Shown: positions 12,930 through 24,734 of the stretch, in pieces | Numbering within the stretch: the stretch's first letter is position 1 | Layout: each line of letters opens with the position of its first letter | Source of the DNA: Liolophura sinensis | Taxonomy: Eukaryota; Mollusca; Polyplacophora; Chitonida; Chitonidae | Reading direction: 5' to 3' | DNA: 64,000 bases | Assembly: GCF_032854445.1 (NCBI RefSeq) | Contig: NC_088302.1 | Location: forward strand, 16,549,338-16,613,337 | Notes under the pieces: model-generated | Told to the model about the DNA's origin: nothing | Seen by the model: the letters and a program-made list of their open reading frames with translations, nothing else | The model's database searches: none | Made by a program: the position numbers and the translations under genes

Positions 12930-13740
12930 GCATGAAAAATAAAATTTCCTGGTAAACAACACACTTTCTTCATCCAGGAACGAATCCTTTGCGTACTGCC
13001 AGAGCCCGTCCAGATTGGGATGCAATTTAACGATGTATGTTTGAGATGAAACCACCAGGCACATGGGCGAGTCAGAAACATTATCTATGATCTACTGTCA
13101 GTTTGTCCACAGCCTTATATACGTATTTCAGTCCATTGGTATTGTCCACTTTCACCGCAAATGTGGCCTTAGTCATCTTTTCCATGTTTTCAAGTCCTCG
13201 TCTACAAATGTAAAGTCTCATGTCAAACATAACTTTATGTAATAGCCAATAAGGGGTTTTGGGACTGAGGTGAATGGAGGAATAAATCTTCTTCCTGTAA
13301 GCTTCCCAAATGACAGGGTAATGGGCTGTTGTACCATGGCCAAGTTGTTTCAGTTCATTAATGGCTGTTATGAACATTTCATTTACATCGGTAAATGCCG
13401 GGTATGTGATAATGTCAAATTTCTTAAAATGGGACGGAGCTTTCAGATAGAGATTTAATCCATACTGGAAACTTTCTAGGGAATAGATGTGGTAGTGAGT
13501 ATTGTCTTCTTTGCGACAGTCAATGTAAAAGTGCGATAAAGCTTCATTAAGACTCATTCATTAATCCACATCTTGTTGTTATTCGAGGAGGTATTCCGGA
13601 ACTATTCTCGCCGCGGCTGAATTACACTTTTTCGTCGACTTTGGAATAAGAGTAACTTTGGCTTTTTCTTCTAGCAATTTTCTTCGCTGGTATGAGATAC
13701 AAATTTGTTTCTTGCTGCGCGCAGACACATCGACGTTATC
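12930..13740 (-). pseudogene. Decayed Crypton-type tyrosine recombinase (DUF3504 / KIAA1958-like)
   Basis: The 158-codon open stretch at 13081-13557 reads LNEALSHFYIDCRKED, then SLESFQYGLNLYL, SSIHLSPKTPYWLLHKV and LYICRRGLENM. This is the order found in DUF3504 proteins such as KIAA1958, QRICH1 and the ZMYM family, which descend from Crypton recombinases. Upstream in the same frame, past in-frame stops, lies KSTKKCNSAAARIVPEYLLE (to about 13690), the usual N-terminal helix. Downstream in another frame lies YIVKLHPNLDGLWQYAKDSF, the expected next segment. The C-terminal half with the catalytic His/Arg/Tyr is missing. It is a dead copy; terminal repeats were not found. The short neighbouring start at 13671-13856 is not part of this reading. 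Confidence 0.72.
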
Positions 13741-15574
13741 TTCCATTTTAGGCGACAGACAACTCCAGCAGACGACAGTAGGCCGAATTGAGTTCTGCCC
13801 CTTATTATAATCCTGCGCGGTAATTCTATGACATTTAAACACCCGATGTGATTCATATACCCTATGTGGGCGTGTCCTGCAACTGTGACAAGTGTATGTC
13901 AATATTTTAACCCGTCTAATCAGCCAATGGTAATCGAGGATTACACATGATGTAGGGACAATAACAAATATCCTCCAAACATTACACGTGTATGTAGTGC
14001 CGATTTGATGCATATGTCAATTATTTGGTCGTTGAAAGCTGGCTGGCTGAATTGTGATTTTCGCACTATAGCTAGGTATAGTTTCCCTCGCCATTGTGAT
14101 ACATGCTATAAACATAAAGCCCCAAATAATACACACCGTAAAAGTCTAATTTACGTGCTGTCCAGATAATTATAATTCGCGTCAAGAGTAAGATTCTCTC
14201 CAAGATGAAAACAGGCCATCGGCCCCAAAAGAAACAAATCAATGGAAAAAAAACCTTTTTTTTAGAGGAAAAGACCAAAATTTTCAGGGGCATCCAATCC
14301 TGGTAATGGGTCACGGGAGACAGCGTTACACACAGGCTAGTACCTCATCGACAAACAATACACAGGCAGCTTTGAAATTGTGCAGTTTGAACATATACCC
14401 AGGAATGTAATTTCCGGATCCTTTTCGTGTGACTTATATTCCTCCCGATGATATATATATACAATATTTGTACGTTTTGGCATAATCTTCCGTGAGATAT
14501 TTGACATTTTTGTTTCATCTGTCTTTTATTGTTAATGTTGTGTTTGTTGAATGGGTCATATATTCAGAGTCTTTTTTTTTCTTTCCTTTATTATTGTGAA
14601 TGTAGACCTGTGAGAATAACAGAGATAAAAGTGTTTTGGTACATATAATCTCACACGCAAAAATACACCGCAATTCACAATAAAGATGCTGTGTGAAGTT
14701 AGAAGTGTGAAAATTATTTAAGCATTTGCAAACTGTATTTCGTTTATGTATTAAAGTATTGCAAACCATTCCTGATAGTGGCAGGCATTCACTGGTGCGG
14801 CATTGCAAACGCCGATGGCATCTCTCAAACTCAAAAGACAAGTCCTTGTACAACCAAAATAAGCTATGTTTATCGTTAAGTCGTAAACAATGGATTTATT
14901 TCCATCTGGTCGGTACGTAGAACAGTACATTTCCAAACCCCAGATAAACCTGCGTATATCTGTTGTGTATATGACACGTGTGCCTTAGTATGTATATCCC
15001 GGGGTTAAATTTTTAAATAAATTAAATATTTCTGAGAAAAAAAAATTGTGAGACGCTCCGACGTCGCCTCAATAACCAGGAAAAAAGAAAGAGTTAACTT
15101 GCAGAGATGACTACACGGTTGAAGCAGTCAGAGGGACTTGAAGCAAAGGGGAAGACCTTTTTTTAAGATTTGTGCACCAATCCATATGTCGAGCAGTAGC
15201 AAAACGAGGTCAGTCGAACTGTAGAGTTACGTGTGCAGTTACGCGTAGAGATGAAAACTTACCTGGGGATCTGTGCGCAGGAGGAGCGTTTTGTGACGGA
15301 GAAGCAAAGTGACACGACTATGAGAACTCAAAGAGACACAACTCGGGGACCCGGGAAAGAAGGTGGGTATGGCTTCAGATTTTAGTGAAAATGGCTTCGT
15401 GAATCGTTGTTTTAATTCCAGAGGTTTCTGGTTGTCTTTAAGCAAGATGTGGACAACCATTCAGGCGTGACGCACATACCGAGAGTACCGTCGAATACAT
15501 GTATATATATACTCATACCATATGTTCCGAAAGATATGGTAGAATGGAAACGATAGGTTGCAGCATATGCTAGA
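13741..15574. other. Non-coding stretch
   Basis: Upstream of the recombinase relic. Open stretches on the minus strand at 13.6-14.0 kb beyond the relic show no known domain; nothing else is supported. Confidence 0.45.
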
Positions 15575-15843
15575 TTTATTTATTTTATTTATTTGATTGG
15601 TGTTTTACGCCGTACTCAAGAATATTTCACTTATACGACGGCGGCCAGCATTATGGAGGGTGGAAACCGGACAGAGCCCGGGGGAAACCCACGACCATCC
15701 GCAGGTTGCTGGCAGACCTTCCCACGTACGGCCGGAGTGGAAGCCAGCATGAGCTGGACTTGAACTCACAGCGACCGCATTGGTGAGAGACTCCTGGGTC
15801 ATTACGCTGCGCTAGCGCGCTAACCAACAGAGCCACGGAGGCC
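15575..15843 (-). mobile_element. SINE family A, full length
   Basis: Complete antisense copy from the ATTTATTTGATTGG tail to AGCCACGGAGGCCC. Both pol III boxes are recognisable on the minus strand. Confidence 0.9.
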
Positions 15844-18194
15844 CAATGCGCTAGAGGGACGTTTTATACATATACATACATACCTATCCTCATATACACA
15901 GATAACAAGGGGTTTCTTTAAGTCAAGGCCATCATTAAGCTCCTCAAGGTCTTACAGGTCGCTTATTAGAGTGTGAAAGAAGGTAATAAAAATAAAAGAT
16001 TATGATGTCATTACTCGAGTAAATTAACAGAGAGTAATTCAGCAGAACATGGGTAGACAGTATGTAGTAAAAATACGAAGATAGTTGCCCATGTATTAGG
16101 TATATACATTTACCGTAATATCCTGATGGTGGCTAAATAAAACGCCGAAATATTGAATCACAATGAAGTCTTTTTTTCAGAGTTGCATTACTTGTGTAAT
16201 ACGTTTACCGCTTACAAGCATTATAAGGTCATTATGTTTTCTGACATTACAAAACTATCTTTTCCTTCCCTCCAGCCGGTTAGTTAAAGCCCCAGAACCA
16301 GGTATCTTGAGTGAAGTGAGTCAGTTTTATAAGACATTTTTTTATAAAATTACGTTATATGTAGTAACATAATTAATACATATCATGGTATACTTAACAA
16401 CGAGACTAATAACACTAATGAGCGTTTCAGGAGTTCCGCGAGTTCAGTTATGGACCGTTATGGAGCGGGGGCTCTCGCAAACTAGTGCAGCTAAAAGGCG
16501 AGATTTTACGGTATTTGCTAGACTGACTGTACATCTCGCACAGAGTCTGTCGCCCGGTCTCCAGCTACCGTAAAATCACACCTTTTATTTGCTTTCAATC
16601 GTGAAAGCGCTTACTCTGTCTCGTCCAAACAAGCGTGAACTTACGAGATTCCTGAAATGCCAACTCGACTTACTGTGTGACCATTTCTATGTGTATTTCT
16701 AAAAACTATTAAAAACACAGACTTTTAATATCTCCGAGCAGAAACTTCCAGGTAAATTGTACCAAGAGTCGAGGAGCTGATCTCTGCTGGTATACAGACT
16801 CTGTCTACCTCCAGCAAGATTCTTTGGCCAACACTGTGAACAGCGGGTTTGAACCTATAGTAAGCTCAACGTGACCCATCTACCTCGATAGACCGCATAA
16901 TGTCAGCGTTTGAGTAAAAACAACATAGCGGAAATGTAACTCTCCAGTTTGCCAGTACATATGCTCTCCAGCCGGAAACTCAACACGTCCGGTTTTCCGG
17001 TTTAACTTCATGAAGTTCTGCGAGTGTGTCAGACATGGTGTTACGTATTGCTATGTCTATACACCCAGAGCCTAAGAGAGCCTGTGAAATGTAGCTTTGA
17101 GGCAATAGTTATGTTGCAAAGAAGAGTGCTTGCATCAATCTGTTTTGGTCGAAGACATTTTTGTGCGTACGAGAATACTAAATAAAAGAGATTCCTTGAG
17201 AATGGGGTATGGTTGAGTAAATCAGGTCTGGCTTCTCTTATTCCACAAAAACGCCTAAAAGAATGGTCCGTGAAATATATCTCGCGTGCAGGTCGTAAAA
17301 CATACACCGTCCAGTCTTGAATTTTTGACAACACTAGTACAGACGTTTCGGGAACATGCTCTATAAAATCTCAACAGATGATTTGAAAAAGACAAAATAA
17401 TAGCTTGTCTCTAGTATTAAAAGTCCCACTTCAAAGCTCATCGTCTAAGGTATTGAGGTTTTATCTTTTGATCGAGTCAGCTCCTTGTCTTATTGTCCTA
17501 GATTTCGTGCTGCGATAGCAACATATACATGCCCTCAACTATATAAATACCATACCGATGCAAAGCTAGGCGATTATGTGTGTGGAACAATGGAAAGGTT
17601 GTTTTGCAGTAGTGATTAGTTGCATCTATTTGTTGATGAGTACGATAGACTGTCGTTCGGGTGCATATGCTCGGCTTGGACCAGATGAAGGGATAAGGTT
17701 AGCTGTCGCTGAGCACGACGACACTTTGAGGGGCCGTGGGTGTGCTGGAGTGGGGGGTGGGTGTATTACAGAGATTGTGTAATTGTATTGAATAGACCTT
17801 TGACAGCACATCCTCGCGCACGCTTATCCCGTACGCAGACCACTCGAGCAGGTGAAAATCAACCAGTCATTCCGGCATTTTCGCTTTAATTAAAGGAAAA
17901 ATATGACAGGCACGATATATAGGATACAGTGCAATACTGAATCTTGTCCCCTCCGCCCGTGCCTGAGGTCAGATGGGTCGATGTACCTGCTGATCCCTCT
18001 ACCATTTTTTGGTGGTTACAACACTACTGGAGATAGCTGATCCTGACCTTGCTTATCCATTACGAAATGCTATCTTTGAGTTTGCTAACGGTCATATGTT
18101 CCTGAAGATGGCCAGAAAATAGGGTCTACTGACATACCTAGTGGGAAATTGTCCTAATGATGTGTGGAATACTTTGGCCTAGAGACAGCCCGTT
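15844..18194. other. Non-coding stretch
   Basis: Only the hairpin at 16.5 kb stands out. No recognisable exon or repeat family copy. Confidence 0.45.
16502..16577. repeat. Inverted repeat, 12-base arms
   Basis: GATTTTACGGTA at 16502-16513 and TACCGTAAAATC at 16566-16577 are perfect inverted copies about 50 bases apart. It may be the core of a small hairpin element or chance; no terminator or gene context is apparent. Confidence 0.5.
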
Positions 18195-19580
18195 GCCGGT
18201 GCACGGAGAAGGTGAAGACACTTTTTTGCGCACGTTGAGAGGTAAAGTGCAGACATTCTGTGAAAAGAAGATGTTTGTAGTTTTTTTTTTTGGGGGGGGG
18301 GAGGAGTAAGGTACAGATATTCTGTGAAGACGCGATGTTTGGGAGGGTAACGTGCAGATATTCTTTGACGACCCGATGTTTGGGGGGGGGGGGGTAAGTA
18401 GCAGATATTCTGTGAAGACGCGATGTTTTTTTTTGGGGGGGGGGGGGGGGGGTAAGGTGCAAATATTCTGTGAAGACGCGATGTTTGGGGGTGGGGGGTG
18501 GGGGAGGGTAAGGTGCAGATATTTTGTGAAGACGCGGTAGTTGGGGGTAGGGAAGGGTAAGGTGCAGATATTCTGTGAAGACGCGATGTTTGGAGGTAGG
18601 GGAAGATAAGGTTCAAATGTTCTGTGAAGACGTTGCAAATGTTCTATTTGGGAGTGGGGGAGGGTAAGGTGCAGATATTTTGTGAAGACGCGGTAGTTGG
18701 GGGTAGGGAAGGGTAACGTGCAGATATTCTTTGACGACGCGATGTTTGGTGGGGGGGGTAAGTAGCAGATATTCTGTGAAGACGCGATGTTTTTTTTTGG
18801 GGGGGGGGTAAGGTGCAAATATTCTGTGAAGACGCGATGTTTGGGGGTGGGGGGTGGGGGAGGGTAAGGTGCAGATATTTTGTGAAGACGCGGTAGTTGG
18901 GGGTAGGGAAGGGTAAAGTGCAGATATTCTGTGAAGACGCGATGTTTGGAGATAGGGGAAGATAAGGTTCAAATGTTCTGTGAAGACGTTGCAAATGTTC
19001 TATTTGGGAGTGGGGGAGGGTAAGGTGCAGATATTTTGTGTAGACGCGATGTTTGGGGGTGGGGAGGGTAAGGTGCCGATATGCTATGAAGACACGATGC
19101 TTGGTGGAGGGGGTAAGATGCAGATATTCTTTGAAGATACGATATTTGTGGGTGGGGAGGGTTAGGTGCAGATATTCTTTGAAGACACGATATTTGGGGG
19201 TGGGGAGGGTAAGTCGCAGATATCCTGTGAAGACACGATATTTTGAGGAGATAAGGCGCAGATAGTTTGTAGACAAGAAGGTTAAGGTGCAGACGCTCTG
19301 TAAATACATGATGTTTTGGGTGTGGTGAAAGGCAAGGTGCAGACCATTCTCCAAAGACGTGAATTTTGAGCACGTTGGGACGTAATGTACAGACGTCCTG
19401 CAAAGACACAATGTTTTGGGAGGGGGTGCATTTTGAGAGTTAAGGTGCAGATATTGTGTAAAGGCATGATATCTTAGGGCGTATTCAGAGGTAAGATTCA
19501 GACACCTTGTTTTGTGCCACGCAGGCATTTTGTAAAGACAATATCTTCTTGCTGGAGCATGTAGAGAGGTGAGATGCAGA
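18195..19580. repeat. G-run-rich minisatellite with higher-order structure
   Basis: A unit of about 41-58 bases built on GTGCAGATATTCTGTGAAGA, then CGCGATGTTTGGGGG and GGTAAG. Most length change is in the G (and T/G) tracts, which reach about 18 G. A block at about 18475-18690 recurs at about 18831-19046 (offset 356 bases), a higher-order repeat. Units decay towards both ends and remain recognisable to about 19570. Confidence 0.92.
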
Positions 19581-19711
19581 AATAGAATATGGATGTCTTC
19601 TTGGCACTGTTATCAACAACTTATATTCTAGCATGGTACACGATTTGAATACTGATTTCACTCTGTCGTCCAATCACTCAGTCCCGTAGAACGTATCTTG
19701 CGTCTTTCAAG

Positions 19712-19895
19712 CATCATTGGAAATTGTTGACTGCTTCTCTTTGCATGATTCCGTCCTATTTTCGTACTTTATATACTTTGTTTTCTGATGGTTTGCGTTA
19801 CACGTCGTTTTAGGAGTTGACCTTGTGATAATTGACCTGGAACCTCCTTATTGACTGACGGCTGGTATACAAATGTCTGTTTCGACGTGTATATT
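19712..19895 (+). repeat. Interspersed repeat family D, copy 2
   Basis: TTGACTGCTTCTCTTTGCAT, TTCCGTCCTATTTTCGTACT, GATGGTTTGCGTTACACGTC, TGACGGCTGGTATACAAATG and TCTGTTTCGACGTG. About 80% identical to copy 1; a SINE follows at 19920. Confidence 0.65.
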
Positions 19896-19919
19896 TTAAA
19901 GGCTAACTGAAGTCGTCCA

Positions 19920-20189
19920 GGGGGGGCCTCCGTGGCTCAGTCGCTTAGCGCGCTAGCGCAGCGTAATGACCCAGAAGCCTCTCGCCAATGCGGTTGCTGT
20001 GAGTTCAAGTCTAGCTCACGATGGCTTCCTCTCCAGTCGTACGTGGGAAGGTCTAGCAGCAATCTGCGGATGGTCGTGGGTTTCCCTCAGCCTCTGCCCG
20101 GTTTCCTCTCACCATAATGTCGGCTGCCGTCATATGAGTGAAATATTCTTGAGTACGGCATAAAACACCAATCAAATAAATAAATAGAA
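19920..20189 (+). mobile_element. SINE family A, full length with target duplication
   Basis: Head GGCCTCCGTGGCTCAGTCG to tail CAAATAAATAAATAG. The flanks TGAAGTCGTCCA at 19908-19919 and 20190-20201 are a perfect 12-base target duplication. It sits at the 3' side of a family D repeat copy. Confidence 0.92.
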
Positions 20190-20399
20190 TGAAGTCGTCC
20201 ATTGATCGATAGATGAAGGGAAAAAGGGTTGATACCTAATATGTTGCGTTGACATATTATTATGATGTGGTTAGTAAGCATTTGCCGGTCGAAAGGCTAA
20301 ATGGATATAGTGCAATTGTTTTGCCCAACAAATAAAAAAAACACTTATAATATACCGTATAATTAAGACAAAATCATCAACCTGTTTAGACATGCACCT

Positions 20400-20640
20400 A
20401 CACGAATACGTCTGTTAGGAACATAGATCAGTGACGTCTAATAAATTGCAAGTAACATCACTGTATTTCCTTACGCCATGGAGCTAGGGGTGTACAACTT
20501 GCCTGTGTTAATGCATTTACATGACCAGTTAAAATAAAACCATAACCTAAGTAAACTGACAGGAGGCCGTATTTCACTGGTTATCACGCTGTCGTCGCTG
20601 CTCTGGTTTTAGACTCCAAGTTGTCTAGTATATGTCTTTG
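20400..20640 (+). repeat. Interspersed repeat family C, copy 2
   Basis: Contains GATCAGTGACGTC upstream (shared with the 26.7-kb copy), GAGCTAGGGGTGTACAACTT, AATAAAACC, GAGGCCGTATTTCACTGGTT and GCTGTCGTCGCTGCTCTGG. Confidence 0.65.
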
Positions 20641-21146
20641 TATTTTAATCGGATGGCCGTGCTCTGTCCGCTACGAATCTCCACCATAGCGTACTATTGT
20701 GTGGTGCAACAAAAACCTGGAGGGAATCTGAATTACTGTATTTTAGTCCCTAAGGAATCTCACATGTCCGCCTCAAGGCAAGGTGTTGGCTGTTATGCAA
20801 GCCCGCATGGAGGGTGTTTACAATGACAAAGACAAAGGCCTTCTTCTCGTTATCGAATGGTACTGCAGTGCACCTTGATCTGGAAATTCTGTGCTTGTTC
20901 GCCATTGCATTGCACCTTGAGTTGATCATTGAGGGTTAAGAAGTCTTCACTGAACTGGTATCTTTGAAGCATGGTGTTAGTATGACCAATATTTCAGATT
21001 TGATGTCTCGAAAAGTTTTGGCGTTCATTAGAGCAACACTTACCGTTGTGTGTTAGAGATTTGATCCTTGATCAGAGAACGTTGACTGCCATTTTTGGTA
21101 TACACGTTTCTAGAGCGCTGATCCTGGCTAAAGAGTTTTCTTGTTT

Positions 21147-21300
21147 ATCTACATTGACCCATGGGTACTCGGGTAATTCTACACTGACCCATGTGTACTG
21201 GGGCAATTCTGCACTGACCCATGGGTACGCGGACAATTCCACACTTACCCATGGGTACTCGCTCAATTCCACACTGACCCATCGGTACTCGGGCAGTTCT
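21147..21300. repeat. 30-base tandem repeat, five units
   Basis: Units anchored on ACACTGACCCATGGGTACTC start at 21151, 21181, 21211, 21241 and 21271. Because 30 is a multiple of three it reads open on both strands, giving 10-residue repeats, but I see no gene around it. Confidence 0.9.
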
Positions 21301-22399
21301 GCAACTTTTGAAATATGATAAATATCGCCAATTCCCAATGGATTCTCTGCTGGGTACAGTATCATTTTGATGACATGAGCAACAATACATCATGTATATG
21401 GTAGGACCAACAAGGTTATTACCTCAAAAATAAATCTTGACATATGTTTAACACAGGACCTTATCTAGAAAGTTATGTCAGTCAGCAAAGTCAAAAGTGA
21501 GTTACTCCATAAAGCTTCAGTAAAAGTACTCACCTTACTGTGAACCAACAACACGGTGGCAGAAAAAGATTCCTTCGATAGGCAGTCGTTGCTAACAGGT
21601 TGATTTTCAGATCACATGGATTATTTGGGAGCCTAAGAAAACATTATGTTTGACCACTTGATCGTGACCACGAGTTATGACATACACACATTGAGGTACC
21701 GGGTTTTGGACATTGGCTTATAACTATTGTTGAATGCCAAACCGCTGTACACACTCGGAGTAAACAAAGTCTGCTTTGGAGGAGGCCAAGAATAAGTGTT
21801 GCTTCTAAATACGACGTTTACCAAGGTTCTGGTAGAACTGAGAATAGAACTTCCTATGTGTAAAACCATATACGTCCCAAGAAAAAAAGCACACCTGAAA
21901 ATTTACCATGGCATCCTTATTGCTCAAAATTATCGCTCCAACGCAAACCCGATAAGAGACAAAGAATACAGCAACATTTCCCAGCCGCCTCTACTTAATG
22001 GGCTAGCAAAAGTGAAGTAACTACCTTCAGTCAAAATATTACGGTTGCTGCTGGTTTCGTTATCAAAACCTGCTGATAGCCATCAGCTGTCTTTCATATC
22101 TTCGTGTTTCATATTTAATACCATGTTTAATAATTTCACGTATACATAATGCTGTTTTGCTCCGTCGTTATCATGCGTAATTTAGATGAGCACGATATAT
22201 TATAAGCCCACTGGGTTTCTCAATCGCATCAAGGATTCTATGAAAACTGTTACGTTGCTACTAACATATTGTATTGGCCAAATGAATTATATAAGGTATC
22301 TATATACAGAACATATGTATTGAAGCTTGCATGAATAGGGTGCATCTATGTATGTACGTTTGTACACATCTGTTACTAGCATTACCTTCCTGTCTACTT
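21301..22399. other. Non-coding stretch between the 30-base repeat and the transporter pseudogene
   Basis: No exon, SINE or recognisable repeat seen on either strand. Confidence 0.45.
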
Positions 22400-23380
22400 C
22401 AAGTACCGAGACAATATAACAAAAATTATTAGCACCGGAATAGCTACCAGCGCCATAGTGAGGTATGACGACCCCTAACGCGATTGTCCATAACACATGG
22501 TGTTTGACTTCCCATCTGATTGGGACTCGGCCACGTGGTCGTACTCAAGCCCCACCATAAGACTGACGATAAATAACATCAGCCCGGTTAAGCTCATCTG
22601 TGTCGCCTGCACAAAGACGCTGTTGTCTGCCCCTAAAAAGTATGTAGAGACGCGGGTAATTCCCTCTGTTACACCGATAAGCCACAAACATAAGAAGCAC
22701 TGTTATATTGTCCATCCAAATGGCGGCGAGGAGAAAGGATAATGTACTTAAGGTGGAGGCAACTGTTAGGCAACTGATGAGAACCTTTCGGTGAAGGTGG
22801 CCGAGTGTATCATAGACAAGACCGGAAAACAGATGAAAGAGAAGGTTTAAGGCTGTCATCGAAATTACCATTAGAATGCTTTTCTCGACCAATTGCATGG
22901 ATTGTAAGAAGAGACTAACCTGGCCAAATGAAGACATGGTATATACCACTGAAACAGATTTTGCGGTTAGGGTTGTCAGTATGAATGTCTCTTAGGTTTC
23001 CATTAAGGCAGAAATGAAACCTTGTTTTTTTTTTAATTTGTCGACGTTATCAATGTTATCTACTTAACTTTTCCTATCCACTTCTGAATATTTTGAAATC
23101 GATGCGGTTTTCTTGTTGATGACTTAGTTGCTGGTGATGTCTATTACAGAATCACAGCCATAGTTCTTGCATTTGTCGGAAATCTCTTAGTCGATGGACC
23201 GATGCTCTACTGGTCATTCGAAGAACTCCCCGAAGTCAAGTAATAGACGATAAGGTAGAGCACTTTGGCCACAGTCGTTACTGATAATGTCAGCAAAAAG
23301 TAGCTGGTAAGTTTCTCCACAGGAAAAAAGTACGCGCTATATATTGCTGTAAACAGCCTCTGCCCTACCATTGACAAAGA

Positions 23381-23635
23381 TTTATTTTATTTATTTATTT
23401 GATTGGTGTTTTACGCCGTACACAAGAATATTTCACTTATACGACGGTGGCCAGCATTATGGTGGGTGGAAACCGGAGAGAGCCTGGGGGAAACCCACGA
23501 CCATCCGCAGGTTGTTGGCAGACCTTCCCACATACGGCCGGAGAGGAAGCCAGCATGAGCTGGACTTGAACTCTCAGCGACCGCATTGGTGAGAGGCTCC
23601 TGGGTCATTACGCTGCGCTAGCGCGCCATTGACAA
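23381..23635 (-). mobile_element. SINE family A inserted in transporter pseudogene exon
   Basis: Antisense copy flanked by CCATTGACAAAGA at 23368-23380 and 23636-23648. The target is coding sequence of the transporter exon. The 5' end is truncated within the tRNA-like head (ends GCTAGCGCG). Confidence 0.92.
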
Positions 23636-23991
23636 AGAGGTGATAGGTGACTGCTTTCCCAGATTGCTGAGAAGGCACTATTTTTGACGTGGCTTTTAAA
23701 CTCAGGAAGCACAGATATTGATGGCCATTTGCTGTAATAGAGAGTGAGTTTCATTTAAATACCAGAAATGGTACTTGTAGGTATCAGTTCCAAAATGTCT
23801 TCATTACGCATCTTTATGAATATAAATTAGCGTGAGAGTGCGTAGTGCCATGAGTTTGTAGATTAACAGTGAATGTACTAGAAAGTATTAACGGGTAATT
23901 CTGACGCCTAATAAAGCCACCGAAAAGGAAAGAAGCGAAGAAAGAACTGGATTTTCTTAAAGCGAGGATCTTTGTAGACAAGGTCATCTTT

Positions 23992-24238
23992 TATATTTAT
24001 TTATTTATTTATTAGATAGGTGTTTTACACTGTACTTAAGAATATATCACCTATACGACGGCGGCCAGCATTATGCTGGGCGGAAACTGGGCGGAGCCCG
24101 AAGGAAACCCACGACCATCAGCAAATTACTGCAAAACCTTCCCACGTACGGCCGGAGAGGAAGCCAGCATGAGCTGGACTTGAATTGGCGACCGCATTGG
24201 TGAGAGGCTCCTAGGTCATTACGCTGCGCTAGCGCGCT
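23992..24238 (-). mobile_element. SINE family A at the exon-2 equivalent of the transporter pseudogene
   Basis: Antisense copy ending in GCTAGCGCGC, truncated at the same head position as the copy at 23.5 kb. It abuts transporter exon-2 sequence on its right. No exon-2 sequence is recognisable on its left, so the insertion came with a deletion, or a deletion followed it. Confidence 0.85.
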
Positions 24239-24500
24239 TGGCAAGCCGTCCATCGAGATCCCAATGGACGCGACGTTTGTCAGGGAGAACCCCAGACGGC
24301 GATACATCGGATAAACCGGTAACATAAGGAACATCCCTGTCAGGAGCCCGAAGGAAACTCCCCTGCAATTAGTTCCACTACAATCACATTATAACGGAGA
24401 ATGTTAAAACAAAGTATTGTGTGGCATGCGTTTTGTTTCACTTGAGACAACGAGAAATTAAGCTAGCAAAAAAGAGTGTAAAACGTTTTTGCTGGGAACG

Positions 24501-24734
24501 CTAAAAAATAATCTGCTAAATGTATAAAAAGTCTGTTATCTGAATGATGGTAGAATGTATTCTGCTATTGCAGCAGATTATTCCGTTAAACACAACACAC
24601 ATATTCTATCAATTCAACATAAATACTTTATTATACTAACAGGATATTATGTTGAATATTGTGTTTTTTATAACACAATACATTCCAGATTAATGTATTA
24701 ATGTCAGTAAAAACTGACAGATTATATTTTTTAG
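24501..24734. mobile_element. Family E MITE, copy 1, in intron of the minus-strand transporter pseudogene
   Basis: Starts CTAAAAAATAATCTG and ends with the inverted form (reading inward, CTAAAAAATATAATCTG). The interior contains GCAGCAGATTATTC and CACACATATTCTAT, shared with the copy near 37.1 kb. It begins where exon-1-equivalent intron sequence begins, so it landed beside the donor site. Confidence 0.55.

Noticed and set aside
18644-19528. Long minus-strand open frame (294 codons) encoding Pro/Thr/Ile-rich repeats
   Set aside because: It is the complement of the G-rich minisatellite; overlapping frames are equally open because the unit lacks stops. No start context, splice signals or domain.
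21046-21318. 90-codon frame with five 10-residue repeats (TLTHGYSGNS)
   Set aside because: The 30-base tandem unit keeps all its frames open; no signal peptide, flanking exons or promoter seen.
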